Below, in pieces: positions 7,389-13,802 of a stretch of DNA of 15,410 nucleotides; the stretch's first letter is position 1; each line of letters starts with the position of its first letter. A program made the position numbers and the translations under genes. A model generated the notes under the pieces. It was given only the letters and a program-made list of their open reading frames with translations, was not told where the DNA came from and ran no database searches. The stretch comes from JBICHM01 sp043101835 (GTDB lineage: Bacteria; Planctomycetota; Phycisphaerae; Phycisphaerales; UBA1924): positions 1-15,410 of the forward strand of contig JBICHM010000038.1 of NCBI GenBank assembly GCA_043101835.1, given 5' to 3'.

Positions 7389-7814
7389 TCACCCCGCATG
7401 CGCCGGCTTCGCCTGTGTCGGCGGCCACGAGGTCGGCAGCAGCGGCTCGCCGCGCATCGCGCTGACCTGCGCCAGCGTGAACGCGCCCACCGCCATCACC
7501 AGGTCGCGCACCGCGATGTCCAGATGCCCGGCGACAGCCACATTGACCGCGATCAGCGTGAGCCACAGCATCACGATATAGCCGCCCAGACGCGTCATCC
7601 CGGTCAGCACGACCAGACCCGCGATGATCTCGATCACGCCGACGATCCCCATGAACACCGCCGGTGAGACGGGAAGCAGGTCGCCGGCGAAAGACGGCAG
7701 GTAGCCCGCCCAGTCGGCCAGCATATTGGTGAACTTGTCCGCGCCCGCGGCGATCGGCACGAGACCGAAGGTGAGTCGCAGCGGCAGGTACACGCTGTTC
7801 AGGTTCGATTCCAT
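7389..7814 (-). CDS. DoxX-family membrane protein
   Basis: 141 residues. A small four-helix membrane protein: hydrophobic spans near residues 10-25, 48-70, 75-95 and 104-122. The N-terminus (SVYLPLRLTFGLVPIAAGADKF) and the central GVIEIIAGLVVL match the DoxX/DoxD-like family. Family members have been tied to thiosulfate:quinone oxidoreduction or oxidative-stress complexes, but most are uncharacterised and the function here is unknown. The start at 7814 is chosen over 7835 because AAAGGAG (7824-7830) sits 9 nt upstream of it and would itself lie inside the coding region of the longer form. The gene is directly followed by the sigma factor gene (4-nt gap), an arrangement I recall for related DoxX proteins, which suggests the sigma factor and the membrane protein serve one stress response. 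Confidence 0.85.
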   Translation of the reverse strand: MESNLNSVYLPLRLTFGLVPIAAGADKFTNMLADWAGYLPSFAGDLLPVSPAVFMGIVGVIEIIAGLVVLTGMTRLGGYIVMLWLTLIAVNVAVAGHLDIAVRDLVMAVGAFTLAQVSAMRGEPLLPTSWPPTQAKPAHAG

Positions 7815-7823
7815 GGCGGTTGT

Positions 7824-7830
7824 CTCCTTT
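7824..7830 (-). promoter_or_regulatory. Shine-Dalgarno site fixing the DoxX start
   Basis: AAAGGAG on the minus strand, 9 nt before the ATG at 7812-7814. It decides between two in-frame ATGs, since the upstream ATG at 7833-7835 has no purine-rich site before it. Confidence 0.75.
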
Positions 7831-7859
7831 GCCATGAGACGAACGCCGATCTCGCCCGG

Positions 7860-9098
7860 TTACAGCGATTCGCAGGTTTCCGGTGACGCCCGCTCCGGGA
7901 GCATCCACACCAGCGGCAGCGCCAGCAGTGACACACCCGCCGGAACGAGGAACGCCAGCCCGTAGCCGTACCCAGCCACGAGCAGCCCGGCGCCGGCCAC
8001 AGCCCACACCTCACAGAGGTTCGTGGCGCTCATGAACGCGCTGAACTGCGTGCCGCCGATCGCCGGGTCGCTCAGGTCCATGAAGAGCGCATAGCTCGAC
8101 GCGGTCAACGACCCGATGAAGAGGTACATGACCGATGCGACGACCATCAGCGCCCGCGCAGAAGCGCCAGCGCTGTCGACTCCGCCCAGCAGCCCGATCG
8201 ACGCCGCGATCGCAAGCACGCTCGCGACGACGAGGCGCCGGTGCCCGATTCTGTCCGCGAGCCACCCGCCCGCCAGCGCACCGACGACCATGCAGCCGAC
8301 GACCGGCGCCGCGCGGAAGAGCCCGACCTGCGCCTCCTCGACCCCGCGATCGATGAGCATCGGCCCGATGCCCCACCCCGCCGCCTCGAAGCCCGCGCCG
8401 GCCACCAGCGCGATGCCGACGCCGAGCCATGTCGACGAGCGCCCCAGCGCACGGACGATCGCGCGTCCCAACACCCCGAAGCGCTCTCGCGCCGCCACGC
8501 CGCCGGGGCGCACATCGGCGGGCGAGCACCAGAGCATCACCATCGAGAACCAGATGCAGCCGATCAGGAGCGCCGCGGCGCCGCCCTCTCCGAGCCACCG
8601 CTCCGTGTACAGAATCGCGCCGCCGAAGATCGCGCGCGACGTCAGCATGCCCGCCTGCATCCACCCCGTCACGCGCCCCCGCTCATCGTGGGTCAGCGTC
8701 CGGACGGCCAGCGCATCGATCCCGACATCCTGCGTCGCCGCGAACACCGCGTGCGCAAACAGGAGCGCCGGCGCCGCGGCCACCAGGTCCTCCAGCGGGA
8801 ACGCCACCAGCGGCAGCAGCGTCAGCCCCATCAAGACCTGCGCGAGGGTGACCCACGACCGCAGCCCCCAGCGCGGGCCGCGCAGCCCGTCGACCAGCGG
8901 CGCCCACAGGAACTTCAACGCCCACGGCAGCGTCAGCATCGCCGTCAGCGCGCCGACCTGCTCCACCGGCATCCCCGCCGCGCGGAGCTTGGTCGGCATC
9001 GCCCACCAGATGTACCCGATCGGCGCACCCTCACTGAAGTACAGCGCGCCGAAGAGCACGCGCCGGCCAAGCGGACCGGAGAGAGGCGCCCCAGCCAT
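7860..9098 (-). CDS. Major facilitator superfamily transporter, AmpG/PAT-like
   Basis: 412 residues with about 12 hydrophobic segments. The first half has markers of the AmpG/acetyl-CoA transporter branch of MFS: YFSEGAPIGYI (20-30), LKFLWAPLVD (61-70) in the first loop, and QDVGIDALAVRTL (123-135). The second half has the A-like loop GWLADRIGHRR. AmpG proteins import muropeptides; relatives move acetyl-CoA or other solutes, so the substrate is not predictable. The start lies 6 nt after the stop of the GNAT-nitrilase gene and has only a weak Shine-Dalgarno site (GAG), consistent with translational coupling. The position between the nitrilase and DoxX genes suggests it imports or exports a substrate or product of the upstream hydrolases. 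A 45-bp gap separates it from the DoxX gene. Confidence 0.88.
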   Translation of the reverse strand: MAGAPLSGPLGRRVLFGALYFSEGAPIGYIWWAMPTKLRAAGMPVEQVGALTAMLTLPWALKFLWAPLVDGLRGPRWGLRSWVTLAQVLMGLTLLPLVAFPLEDLVAAAPALLFAHAVFAATQDVGIDALAVRTLTHDERGRVTGWMQAGMLTSRAIFGGAILYTERWLGEGGAAALLIGCIWFSMVMLWCSPADVRPGGVAARERFGVLGRAIVRALGRSSTWLGVGIALVAGAGFEAAGWGIGPMLIDRGVEEAQVGLFRAAPVVGCMVVGALAGGWLADRIGHRRLVVASVLAIAASIGLLGGVDSAGASARALMVVASVMYLFIGSLTASSYALFMDLSDPAIGGTQFSAFMSATNLCEVWAVAGAGLLVAGYGYGLAFLVPAGVSLLALPLVWMLPERASPETCESL

Positions 9099-9104
9099 CG
9101 CGCG

Positions 9105-10691
9105 TCAGATCTCGATCGGGCCGTGATCCGGATCGTTGTACCGGACCGTGTACAGATCCTTGCGCCGGTCCGTCCACGGCCGCACCGTGCCGACGGCCCG
9201 GTTGCGGCGCAGCAGCTCGACATCCACATCCTGCACGACGATTGTCTCGATGTTCGGCATGCTCTCCGCGGCGACCGCGTCGCGCGCGAACGGGAAATCG
9301 CTCGGCGTCAGGACGGCGCACTGCGCGTAATGCATGTCGGCGTTGTCAACGAACGGCAGCACGCCGGCGCACCCGCTGATCGCGACGTAGATCTGGTTCT
9401 CGATCGCCCGCGCCTGGGCGCAGTGGCGGACGCGCAGATACGCGTACCGCTCGTCGGTGTTGTACGGCACGAAGATGATCCGCGCTCCCTTCGCCGTCGC
9501 GATCCGCGCAAGCTCCGGGAACTCGACGTCGTAGCAGAGCAGGATCGCCACCTTGCCCCGATCGGTCTCGAAGACCTCCACCTTGTCGCCGGAGGTCACC
9601 CCCCACCACCGCTTCTCGTTCGGCGTGCCGTGGATCTTGTACTGCTTCCCGATCGTGCCGTCGCGCCGGAAGAGGTACGAGATGTTGTAGAGATCCTCAC
9701 CCTCGATTGCGAACTGCGATCCGCCGACAATGTTCACGTTGTACCGGATCGCCAGCTCGTTGAAGAGCTCCAGATACTGCGGCGTGTATCCCGCCAGCGC
9801 CCGCGCCGCCGACGCCGGATCCCCCGCGTCCACCAGGCTCAGCAGCTGCGTCGTGAACAGCTCCGGGAAGACGCAGAAGTCGCTCTTGTAGTCGCTGCTC
9901 ACATCGACGATGAACTCACACTGCTGCGCGAACTCATCGAATGAGGTGATGCGGCGCATCATGTACTGCACGAGGCACAGGCGAACCGAATGCACCGCCT
10001 GGAACCGGCGCGTCTCATCGGGCACGTGGTCGAGGTTCAACCACTCGAGAAAGGTCGCGTAGCCGCGCGAAGCCTCATCGCTCGGGAAGTAGTTCGGGAT
10101 CAGCCCGCGCAGCGCGAAGCCGTTGGACAGCTGCACCGTCAGCACCGGGTCGAATATGCGCTTGGCGATCACCGCCTCGACGTACTCCGACGCCGTCAGC
10201 TCATCGGCGTGCCTGCCGTACCCCGGGATGCGTCCGCCGATGATGCAGCGCAGCAGATTCCGCTCCCGCGCCAAACGCTTCCGTTCGTTGTAGAGCCGGC
10301 GCGCCAGCTTCAGCCCGCGATACTCCGGATCCACCATGATTTCCGTCCCGTAGAGCGTGTCGCCCTCCGGGTCATGGTTCCGGATGTAGCCGGCGTCGGA
10401 GATCGCCTTCCAGTTGTGCCATTCCTCGTACTCGTCGAAGTCGACGATCAGGCTGCTCGACGAGGCGACGATCTCCCCGTCGTACTCAATGCAGACCTGC
10501 CCTTCGGGGAAGGTCGACAGCTGGCTCTCGATCTGGTCGCGGCTCCAGGTTCCCATGCCCGGGAAACACCGCTTCTGCAGCTCGATGAGCCGGTCGAAGT
10601 CGTCGATCGTCAGCGGCCGGACGACGAGGTGCGTCTCAAACTCGCCGAGGTCGATCGGGGGCACGTCACGGGGAGGGCGTCCGTCAGGCAT
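9105..10691 (-). CDS. Bifunctional GNAT acetyltransferase / carbon-nitrogen hydrolase (nitrilase) fusion
   Basis: 528 residues. The N-terminal domain (about 20-200) is a GNAT-fold N-acetyltransferase, with the acetyl-CoA-binding stretch VDPEYRGLKLARRLYNER (120-137). The C-terminal domain (about 233-520) is a nitrilase-superfamily hydrolase with the full Glu-Lys-Cys triad: E277 in FPELF, K352 in KQYKIH and C386 in LLCYDVEFPE. The architecture and size match the YhcX-type fusion of Bacillus and relatives. The nitrilase half would hydrolyse a C-N bond in an amide or nitrile; the physiological substrate of this class is not settled, and the coupling of acylation to hydrolysis is a family puzzle. 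The start at 10691 lacks a strong Shine-Dalgarno site; a nearby ATG (10699) is out of frame. It lies 26 bp downstream of the amidohydrolase gene and 6 bp upstream of the MFS gene, so it is the middle of an operon. Confidence 0.92.
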   Translation of the reverse strand: MPDGRPPRDVPPIDLGEFETHLVVRPLTIDDFDRLIELQKRCFPGMGTWSRDQIESQLSTFPEGQVCIEYDGEIVASSSSLIVDFDEYEEWHNWKAISDAGYIRNHDPEGDTLYGTEIMVDPEYRGLKLARRLYNERKRLARERNLLRCIIGGRIPGYGRHADELTASEYVEAVIAKRIFDPVLTVQLSNGFALRGLIPNYFPSDEASRGYATFLEWLNLDHVPDETRRFQAVHSVRLCLVQYMMRRITSFDEFAQQCEFIVDVSSDYKSDFCVFPELFTTQLLSLVDAGDPASAARALAGYTPQYLELFNELAIRYNVNIVGGSQFAIEGEDLYNISYLFRRDGTIGKQYKIHGTPNEKRWWGVTSGDKVEVFETDRGKVAILLCYDVEFPELARIATAKGARIIFVPYNTDERYAYLRVRHCAQARAIENQIYVAISGCAGVLPFVDNADMHYAQCAVLTPSDFPFARDAVAAESMPNIETIVVQDVDVELLRRNRAVGTVRPWTDRRKDLYTVRYNDPDHGPIEI

Positions 10692-10717
10692 GGGCCCATG
10701 ATACCTGCGGCCCCGGA

Positions 10718-11518
10718 TCAGACGTCAAGCCGGAACAACTCCGCCGAGTTCTTCCACATGATCATCTCGCGCGCCTTGTCGGTCAGCTCCAGCCCGCGCA
10801 TGAACTTCAGGTACGACTCCATCGTGGAGATCGGCCAGTCCGTGCCGTAGAGCAGGTACTTCGGCTCGCCGGCGTACATGATCATCTCCCTGATCTGCTC
10901 GAGCATCCACTTCTCGAAGCGGTCCTCGAAATGCCCGAGCACGAGGCCGGAGACGTCCGCGTACACGTTCTCGTTCTTGTAGACGACCTCCATGCAGTCC
11001 CGGATCCACGGGTTGCCGATGTGGCAGATCACGATCTTCAGTTCCGGGTTGTCGACCGCCACGTCGTCGATGTGCAGCGGGTGGCTGAACCGCACCTTGC
11101 CCTTGGGCGTGTACGTGTCGCCGGAATGGAACATCACCGGGACATCGAACTCCTTGGCCAGGTCGTAGATCACCTGGCAGCGGCTGTCGTGCGGATAGAA
11201 GGGCTCGTAGCCCGGATACATCTTCAGCCCCTTGACCAGCCCCTCCTGCAGGTAGTCCGCCACCTCCCGGAGGTCGCGCTCCCGGTAGTGCAGGTAGCTG
11301 ATCCCCGCCACGCAGTGGATGTTCGGGAACGCCTTCGTCGCCTCGATCACCGTCGAGGTGCTCGGCCGATGCTCGGTCACTTTGTACGAGGTCAGCACGA
11401 GCGCCTGATTGACGCCGTTGGCGTCCATCGCCCGCTGCATCTCCTCAAGACAGTCGTGCACCGATCGGACGCGCTCCTCGTGGTAGTTATTCAGATGGGT
11501 GTGGCAGTCGATGATCAT
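10718..11518 (-). CDS. Amidohydrolase family protein (COG2159-like, metal-dependent hydrolase)
   Basis: 266 residues, a TIM-barrel metal-dependent hydrolase or decarboxylase. Metal ligands expected for the superfamily are visible: DCHTH (H6, H8) on strand 1, H131 in MFHSGD, H166 in ICHIGNP and D227 in YGTDWP. The length and the motif order fit COG2159, which includes decarboxylases (ACMS decarboxylase type) and hydrolases, so hydrolysis versus decarboxylation cannot be decided. It begins with AGGAGG 6 nt before the ATG, but this site is buried in a long hairpin described separately. Immediately downstream (26 bp) is the GNAT-nitrilase gene, suggesting the two act in the same pathway, perhaps sequential breakdown of an amide or ring-derived compound. 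The substrate is not recognisable from sequence. Confidence 0.9.
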   Translation of the reverse strand: MIIDCHTHLNNYHEERVRSVHDCLEEMQRAMDANGVNQALVLTSYKVTEHRPSTSTVIEATKAFPNIHCVAGISYLHYRERDLREVADYLQEGLVKGLKMYPGYEPFYPHDSRCQVIYDLAKEFDVPVMFHSGDTYTPKGKVRFSHPLHIDDVAVDNPELKIVICHIGNPWIRDCMEVVYKNENVYADVSGLVLGHFEDRFEKWMLEQIREMIMYAGEPKYLLYGTDWPISTMESYLKFMRGLELTDKAREMIMWKNSAELFRLDV

Positions 11519-11522
11519 GCGG

Positions 11523-11571
11523 GCCCTCCTCGCGATGCGCAGGTTGCTCCCGCAGCATACGCGAGGAGGGC
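11523..11571 (-). promoter_or_regulatory. Long RNA hairpin sequestering the amidohydrolase ribosome binding site
   Basis: In the 76-bp gap between the tautomerase and amidohydrolase genes, the minus-strand RNA can fold into a stem of 21 pairs. The outer 12 bp are perfect (GCCCTCCTCGCG at 11523-11534 with its exact complement at 11560-11571). A single bulged U (11559) is followed by 4 bp (11535-11538 with 11555-11558). A second bulged U (11554) is followed by 5 bp including one G-U (11539-11543 with 11549-11553) and a loop AGCAA. The Shine-Dalgarno AGGAGG (11525-11530) is wholly inside the 3' arm, 6 nt from the ATG. The G-U pair exists only in minus-strand RNA. There is no U-tract, so it does not look like an intrinsic terminator. 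It could gate translation or act as a processing site that separates the two gene pairs. Confidence 0.7.
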
Positions 11572-11594
11572 GCGCCGCTCCGCATCACCGCCAC

Positions 11595-11801
11595 TCACCC
11601 ACGGCGCGACCAGCGCACGCTGACCGGCTCACCTCCCACACCCCAGGCGTCGTTGTCGATCTCCTCGATCACGACGAAGGTCGACTCCGGGTCCTTCCCG
11701 AGCGTCTCGACGATCGCGTCAGTCACGCGCCGGATCAGCTCCGCCTTCTGGTCGCTCGTCGCGCGCGGCTCGCGCGTGATCTGAATGCTCGCGTACGGCA
11801 T
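11595..11801 (-). CDS. 4-oxalocrotonate tautomerase family protein
   Basis: 68 residues, the normal size of a 4-OT monomer. After removal of Met1 the chain starts with Pro, the catalytic N-terminal base of this superfamily (PYASIQITREP). The family core follows: the helix TSDQKAELIRRVTDAIVETLGKDPESTFVVIEE, with GKDPESTFVVI typical of 4-OT, and then the IDNDAWGVGG turn. It would interconvert an enol and a conjugated keto acid, for example in catechol meta-cleavage, or act promiscuously on small unsaturated or halogenated acids. The ATG at 11801 is certain because of the Pro2 requirement and GAGGAGG (11807-11813) 5 nt upstream; an upstream in-frame start would give a non-functional tail. It begins 14 nt after the SDR stop, so the SDR and tautomerase form one translation unit. 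Confidence 0.93.
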   Translation of the reverse strand: MPYASIQITREPRATSDQKAELIRRVTDAIVETLGKDPESTFVVIEEIDNDAWGVGGEPVSVRWSRRG

Positions 11802-11815
11802 GTCGTCCTCCTCGC

Positions 11816-12538
11816 TCACCAACGCCCGGACCAGGCGCCGCCGTCGATGTGCAGAATCTCCCCCGTGACAAAGGGCGCACGTTCGAGAAAGAGCACACCC
11901 TGCGCGATGTCCTCCGCCTCGCCCATCCGTCCCACCGGGTGCAGCGTCGCCAGGAAGTCGTGCGTCTCGGGCGCGTGCATCGGCGTCTTGATGATCCCGG
12001 GCGCGATCGCGTTCACCCGCACGCCGCGGTCGGCGTACTCCAGCGCCAGCGCGCGTGTCGCGCCGTTCAGCCCCGCCTTCGCCAGAATCGGCACGGCGCT
12101 CGGCACGGCCTTCAGCGGATTGTCGGCCAGCGAGGTCGTGATCGTGATCACATGCCCGGCGCCCCGCTCAGCCATGTGCCCCAGCGCCAACTGCGTCAGA
12201 TGGAAGAAGCCGAGCACGTTGGTGCGCATCAGGCGCATGAACTCCTCTTCCGTGTAGTCGGTGAAGGGCTTGGGTATGAAGATGCCCGCGTTGTTGACCA
12301 GCAGATCAACGCCCCCGAATCGCTCGATGGCCGTCCCGAACACCCGCGCAGCGACCGCCCGATCCCCGACATCCCCGGCGACCGGCGCGATCTCCTTCGC
12401 CCCGATCTCCCCCACGCTCGGATGATCCGCGCTGATGCTCCTGCTGTTCGCGACGATCGCGTACCCCCGGGCCGCGAGGGCGCTCGCAATGGCGAGCCCC
12501 AGCCCGCTCGAGGCTCCGGTGACGATGGCGGTCGGCAT
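11816..12538 (-). CDS. SDR-family oxidoreductase lacking the catalytic tyrosine
   Basis: 240 residues, Rossmann fold. TGASSGLG (7-14) binds the cofactor, NNAG is at 82-85, Asn107 is the usual helix-4 Asn, and Ser136 is in the strand-5 position. The active-site lysine K154 is present, but the tyrosine expected four residues before it is Pro150 (sequence PILAK). The C-terminus has the common APG.I.TPM and TGEILHIDGG segments. I recall a subfamily with the same HAPETH and HPVGRMGE stretches and a similarly altered YxxxK motif, so this is likely a subfamily trait, not a mutation. It may be a noncanonical reductase or a non-catalytic member. The start at 12538 has AGGAG 8-9 nt upstream; a 209-residue upstream extension of the open frame is rejected. 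It lies divergent to the HxlR gene, the typical position for a target of that regulator. Confidence 0.9.
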   Translation of the reverse strand: MPTAIVTGASSGLGLAIASALAARGYAIVANSRSISADHPSVGEIGAKEIAPVAGDVGDRAVAARVFGTAIERFGGVDLLVNNAGIFIPKPFTDYTEEEFMRLMRTNVLGFFHLTQLALGHMAERGAGHVITITTSLADNPLKAVPSAVPILAKAGLNGATRALALEYADRGVRVNAIAPGIIKTPMHAPETHDFLATLHPVGRMGEAEDIAQGVLFLERAPFVTGEILHIDGGAWSGRW

Positions 12539-12662
12539 GGCGATACTCCTGTTCCGATCCCCGCCCACGGGCGCGCGGCGGCGCGCCGACGACGCCCCAA
12601 CCGGCGCCGCCCCTGCGGTTGTTTCCAAATGCGACCGATCGCCGGACAGGTGGAATAGATTC

Positions 12663-12682
12663 GGGTTGCCGCGTGGTAACCC
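12663..12682. promoter_or_regulatory. Candidate operator dyad between SDR and HxlR genes
   Basis: Imperfect inverted repeat GGGTTGCC-GCGT-GGTAACCC, 7 of 8 arm positions pairing. It lies in the 201-bp divergent region, just downstream of a possible HxlR -10 element TAGATT (12656-12661) and 57 bp before the chosen HxlR start. The size and position suit an HxlR or TetR dimer site, but no known consensus was matched. Confidence 0.4.
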
Positions 12683-12739
12683 CTCGCGACCGGGCCGGGG
12701 CGCTCCGTGGAGCCTCTGCCCGAGCAACAGGACATCGTC

Positions 12740-13147
12740 ATGGTCCCTCGCCGACGCAGCCGCGTGGACCCGCCGCCCGCCGACTGCCCCCTGGACGAGT
12801 GCATGCGCCTCATCGGCGGGGCCTGGACCGTCAACATCATCTGGTACCTGCGCGAACACCCCCGCCGCTTCAGCGAGCTGAAGGCGGACCTCCGGGGCGT
12901 CTCCGCAAAAACCCTTACCGCGCGCCTGCGCCGGCTCGAAGCCGACGGCCTCGTCGCGCGCGAGGTCAAGCCCACCTCGCCCCCCACCGTCGAGTACGAA
13001 CTCACCGGATTCGGCCGCCGACTGCTGCCCGCCATCGAGGGCATCGTCGCCGTCGGCCACGAAATCAAACGCCTCCGTGATCCCGGCGATGCACCTGGAT
13101 CTGAATTCTTGACCGACCAGTCTCAAACTCCTAGTGTCGCCCCATGA
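12740..13147 (+). CDS. HxlR-family winged-helix transcriptional regulator
   Basis: 135 residues. A winged-helix DNA-binding protein of the HxlR family: CPLDECMRLIGGAWTVNIIWYL (16-37), RRFSELKADLRGVSAKTLTARLRRLEADGLV (recognition helix region), then the wing and YELTGFGRRLLPAI. Cys16 is the conserved N-terminal cysteine that in YodB, HypR and CatR-type members senses quinones, diamide or aldehydes; a second cysteine is at 21. The ATG at 12740 is chosen since AGGA sits 7 nt upstream; a GTG at 12707 would add 11 residues. The stop overlaps the start of the TetR gene (ATGA at 13144-13147). It probably controls the divergent SDR-tautomerase genes and its own operon. Confidence 0.9.
   Translation: MVPRRRSRVDPPPADCPLDECMRLIGGAWTVNIIWYLREHPRRFSELKADLRGVSAKTLTARLRRLEADGLVAREVKPTSPPTVEYELTGFGRRLLPAIEGIVAVGHEIKRLRDPGDAPGSEFLTDQSQTPSVAP
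13109..13137 (+). promoter_or_regulatory. Candidate promoter and operator for the TetR gene, inside the HxlR 3' end
   Basis: TTGACC (13109-13114), a 17-bp spacer and TAGTGT (13132-13137) make a sigma70-like promoter with a good -35 and a weak -10. Only 6 nt separate the -10 from the TetR ATG at 13144, so the transcript would be leaderless or nearly so; there is indeed no Shine-Dalgarno site before this ATG. A dyad GAC-CGACCA-GTC (13111-13122) overlaps the -35 and spacer, a position where a bound repressor would block RNA polymerase. It is therefore a candidate autoregulatory TetR operator. Confidence 0.45.
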
Positions 13148-13731
13148 GCCCCCCCGGACGCCCACGAGAGTTCGACGAAGACCTCGCGCTCGACCGCGCG
13201 ATGGAGCTCTTCCGGCGCCATGGCTACGACGCGACCGGCGTGCAGCAGCTCGTCGAGCACACCGGCGTGTGCCGGCAGAGCCTGTACAACACCTTCGGCG
13301 ACAAACGAGCCCTTTTCGACCGCGTCATGCAGCGGTACCGCTCGCGCGTCCAACAGGAGCTGCTCGACTGCCTCGACGCCCCCGGCCCCGGCGTCGAACG
13401 CATCCGCGCCGCCCTCCAGCTGATCATCAGCCGCTTCTGCGCGCAGGATTCCTGCGGCTGCCTCATCACGCGCGTCGCGCTCGAACTGACCAACCACGAC
13501 CCCGAACTGCAACGCGCCGTCCGGTCCTGGATCCGCACCCTCGAGCGCGCATTCCGCAGTGCGCTCCGACGCGCCGCCGACGACGGCGCACTGCCTCCCG
13601 ACGCCGATCCGGACGCGCTCGCCGCCTTCCTCACCTCCTCGGTGCAGGGCCTCATCGTGACGGCCCGCACCGGCGCCTCGCGCCGCCGACTGAACGCCAT
13701 CGCCGAGACAATCCTCGCGTCGCTGGAATAA
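13144..13731 (+). CDS. TetR/AcrR-family transcriptional regulator
   Basis: 195 residues. N-terminal helix-turn-helix domain of the TetR family (7-60): REFDEDLALDRAMELFRRHGYDATGVQQLVEHTGVCRQSLYNTFGDKRALF. The C-terminal domain carries SCGCLITRVALEL (103-115), the GCL motif shared with a large TetR subgroup that includes NemR-like regulators of Old Yellow Enzymes. Cysteines lie at 43, 76, 99, 104 and 106; the cysteine of the GCL motif is the position I recall as the redox-active one in E. coli NemR. It would act as a repressor of its own gene and of the AhpD-like and OYE genes downstream. The ATG overlaps the HxlR stop by 4 nt. It has no Shine-Dalgarno site, so translation is by coupling or from a leaderless transcript. 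Confidence 0.92.
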   Translation: MSPPGRPREFDEDLALDRAMELFRRHGYDATGVQQLVEHTGVCRQSLYNTFGDKRALFDRVMQRYRSRVQQELLDCLDAPGPGVERIRAALQLIISRFCAQDSCGCLITRVALELTNHDPELQRAVRSWIRTLERAFRSALRRAADDGALPPDADPDALAAFLTSSVQGLIVTARTGASRRRLNAIAETILASLE

Positions 13732-13751
13732 CGCTTCTTCACGACCATTTG

Positions 13752-13767
13752 TAGACTAATCGTTCTT
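13752..13767 (+). promoter_or_regulatory. Second candidate TetR site upstream of the AhpD-like gene
   Basis: TAGACTAATCGTTCTT in the 71-bp gap after the TetR gene has an AGA...TCT dyad and matches 9 of 16 positions of the segment TTGACCGACCAGTCTC (13109-13124) at the TetR promoter. It is 20 nt after the TetR stop and 35 nt before the AhpD-like start. This would allow separate control of the two enzyme genes. Similarity is modest. Confidence 0.3.
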
Positions 13768-13802
13768 GTTTCCACCCGAACCCCCTCCAGAGGACCAAAG
13801 CC

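Noticed and set aside
7385..7399. Sigma factor start at 7399
   Set aside because: No Shine-Dalgarno site before it; the ATG at 7384 has GGGGTGA upstream and avoids overlap with the DoxX gene.
8241..9944. 567-residue plus-strand open frame opposite the MFS and nitrilase genes
   Set aside because: Arg/His/Asp/Pro-rich composition, no domain; it mirrors the GC-rich third positions of the minus-strand genes.
12570..12587. GGCGCGC/GCGCGCC inverted repeat in the divergent SDR/HxlR gap
   Set aside because: Low-complexity GC alternation of a kind expected by chance in this composition; a less trivial dyad lies nearby.
12539..13165. 209-residue N-terminal extension of the SDR frame
   Set aside because: The added part is the reverse complement of the HxlR gene and its promoter region, and a good ribosome binding site precedes the ATG at 12538.
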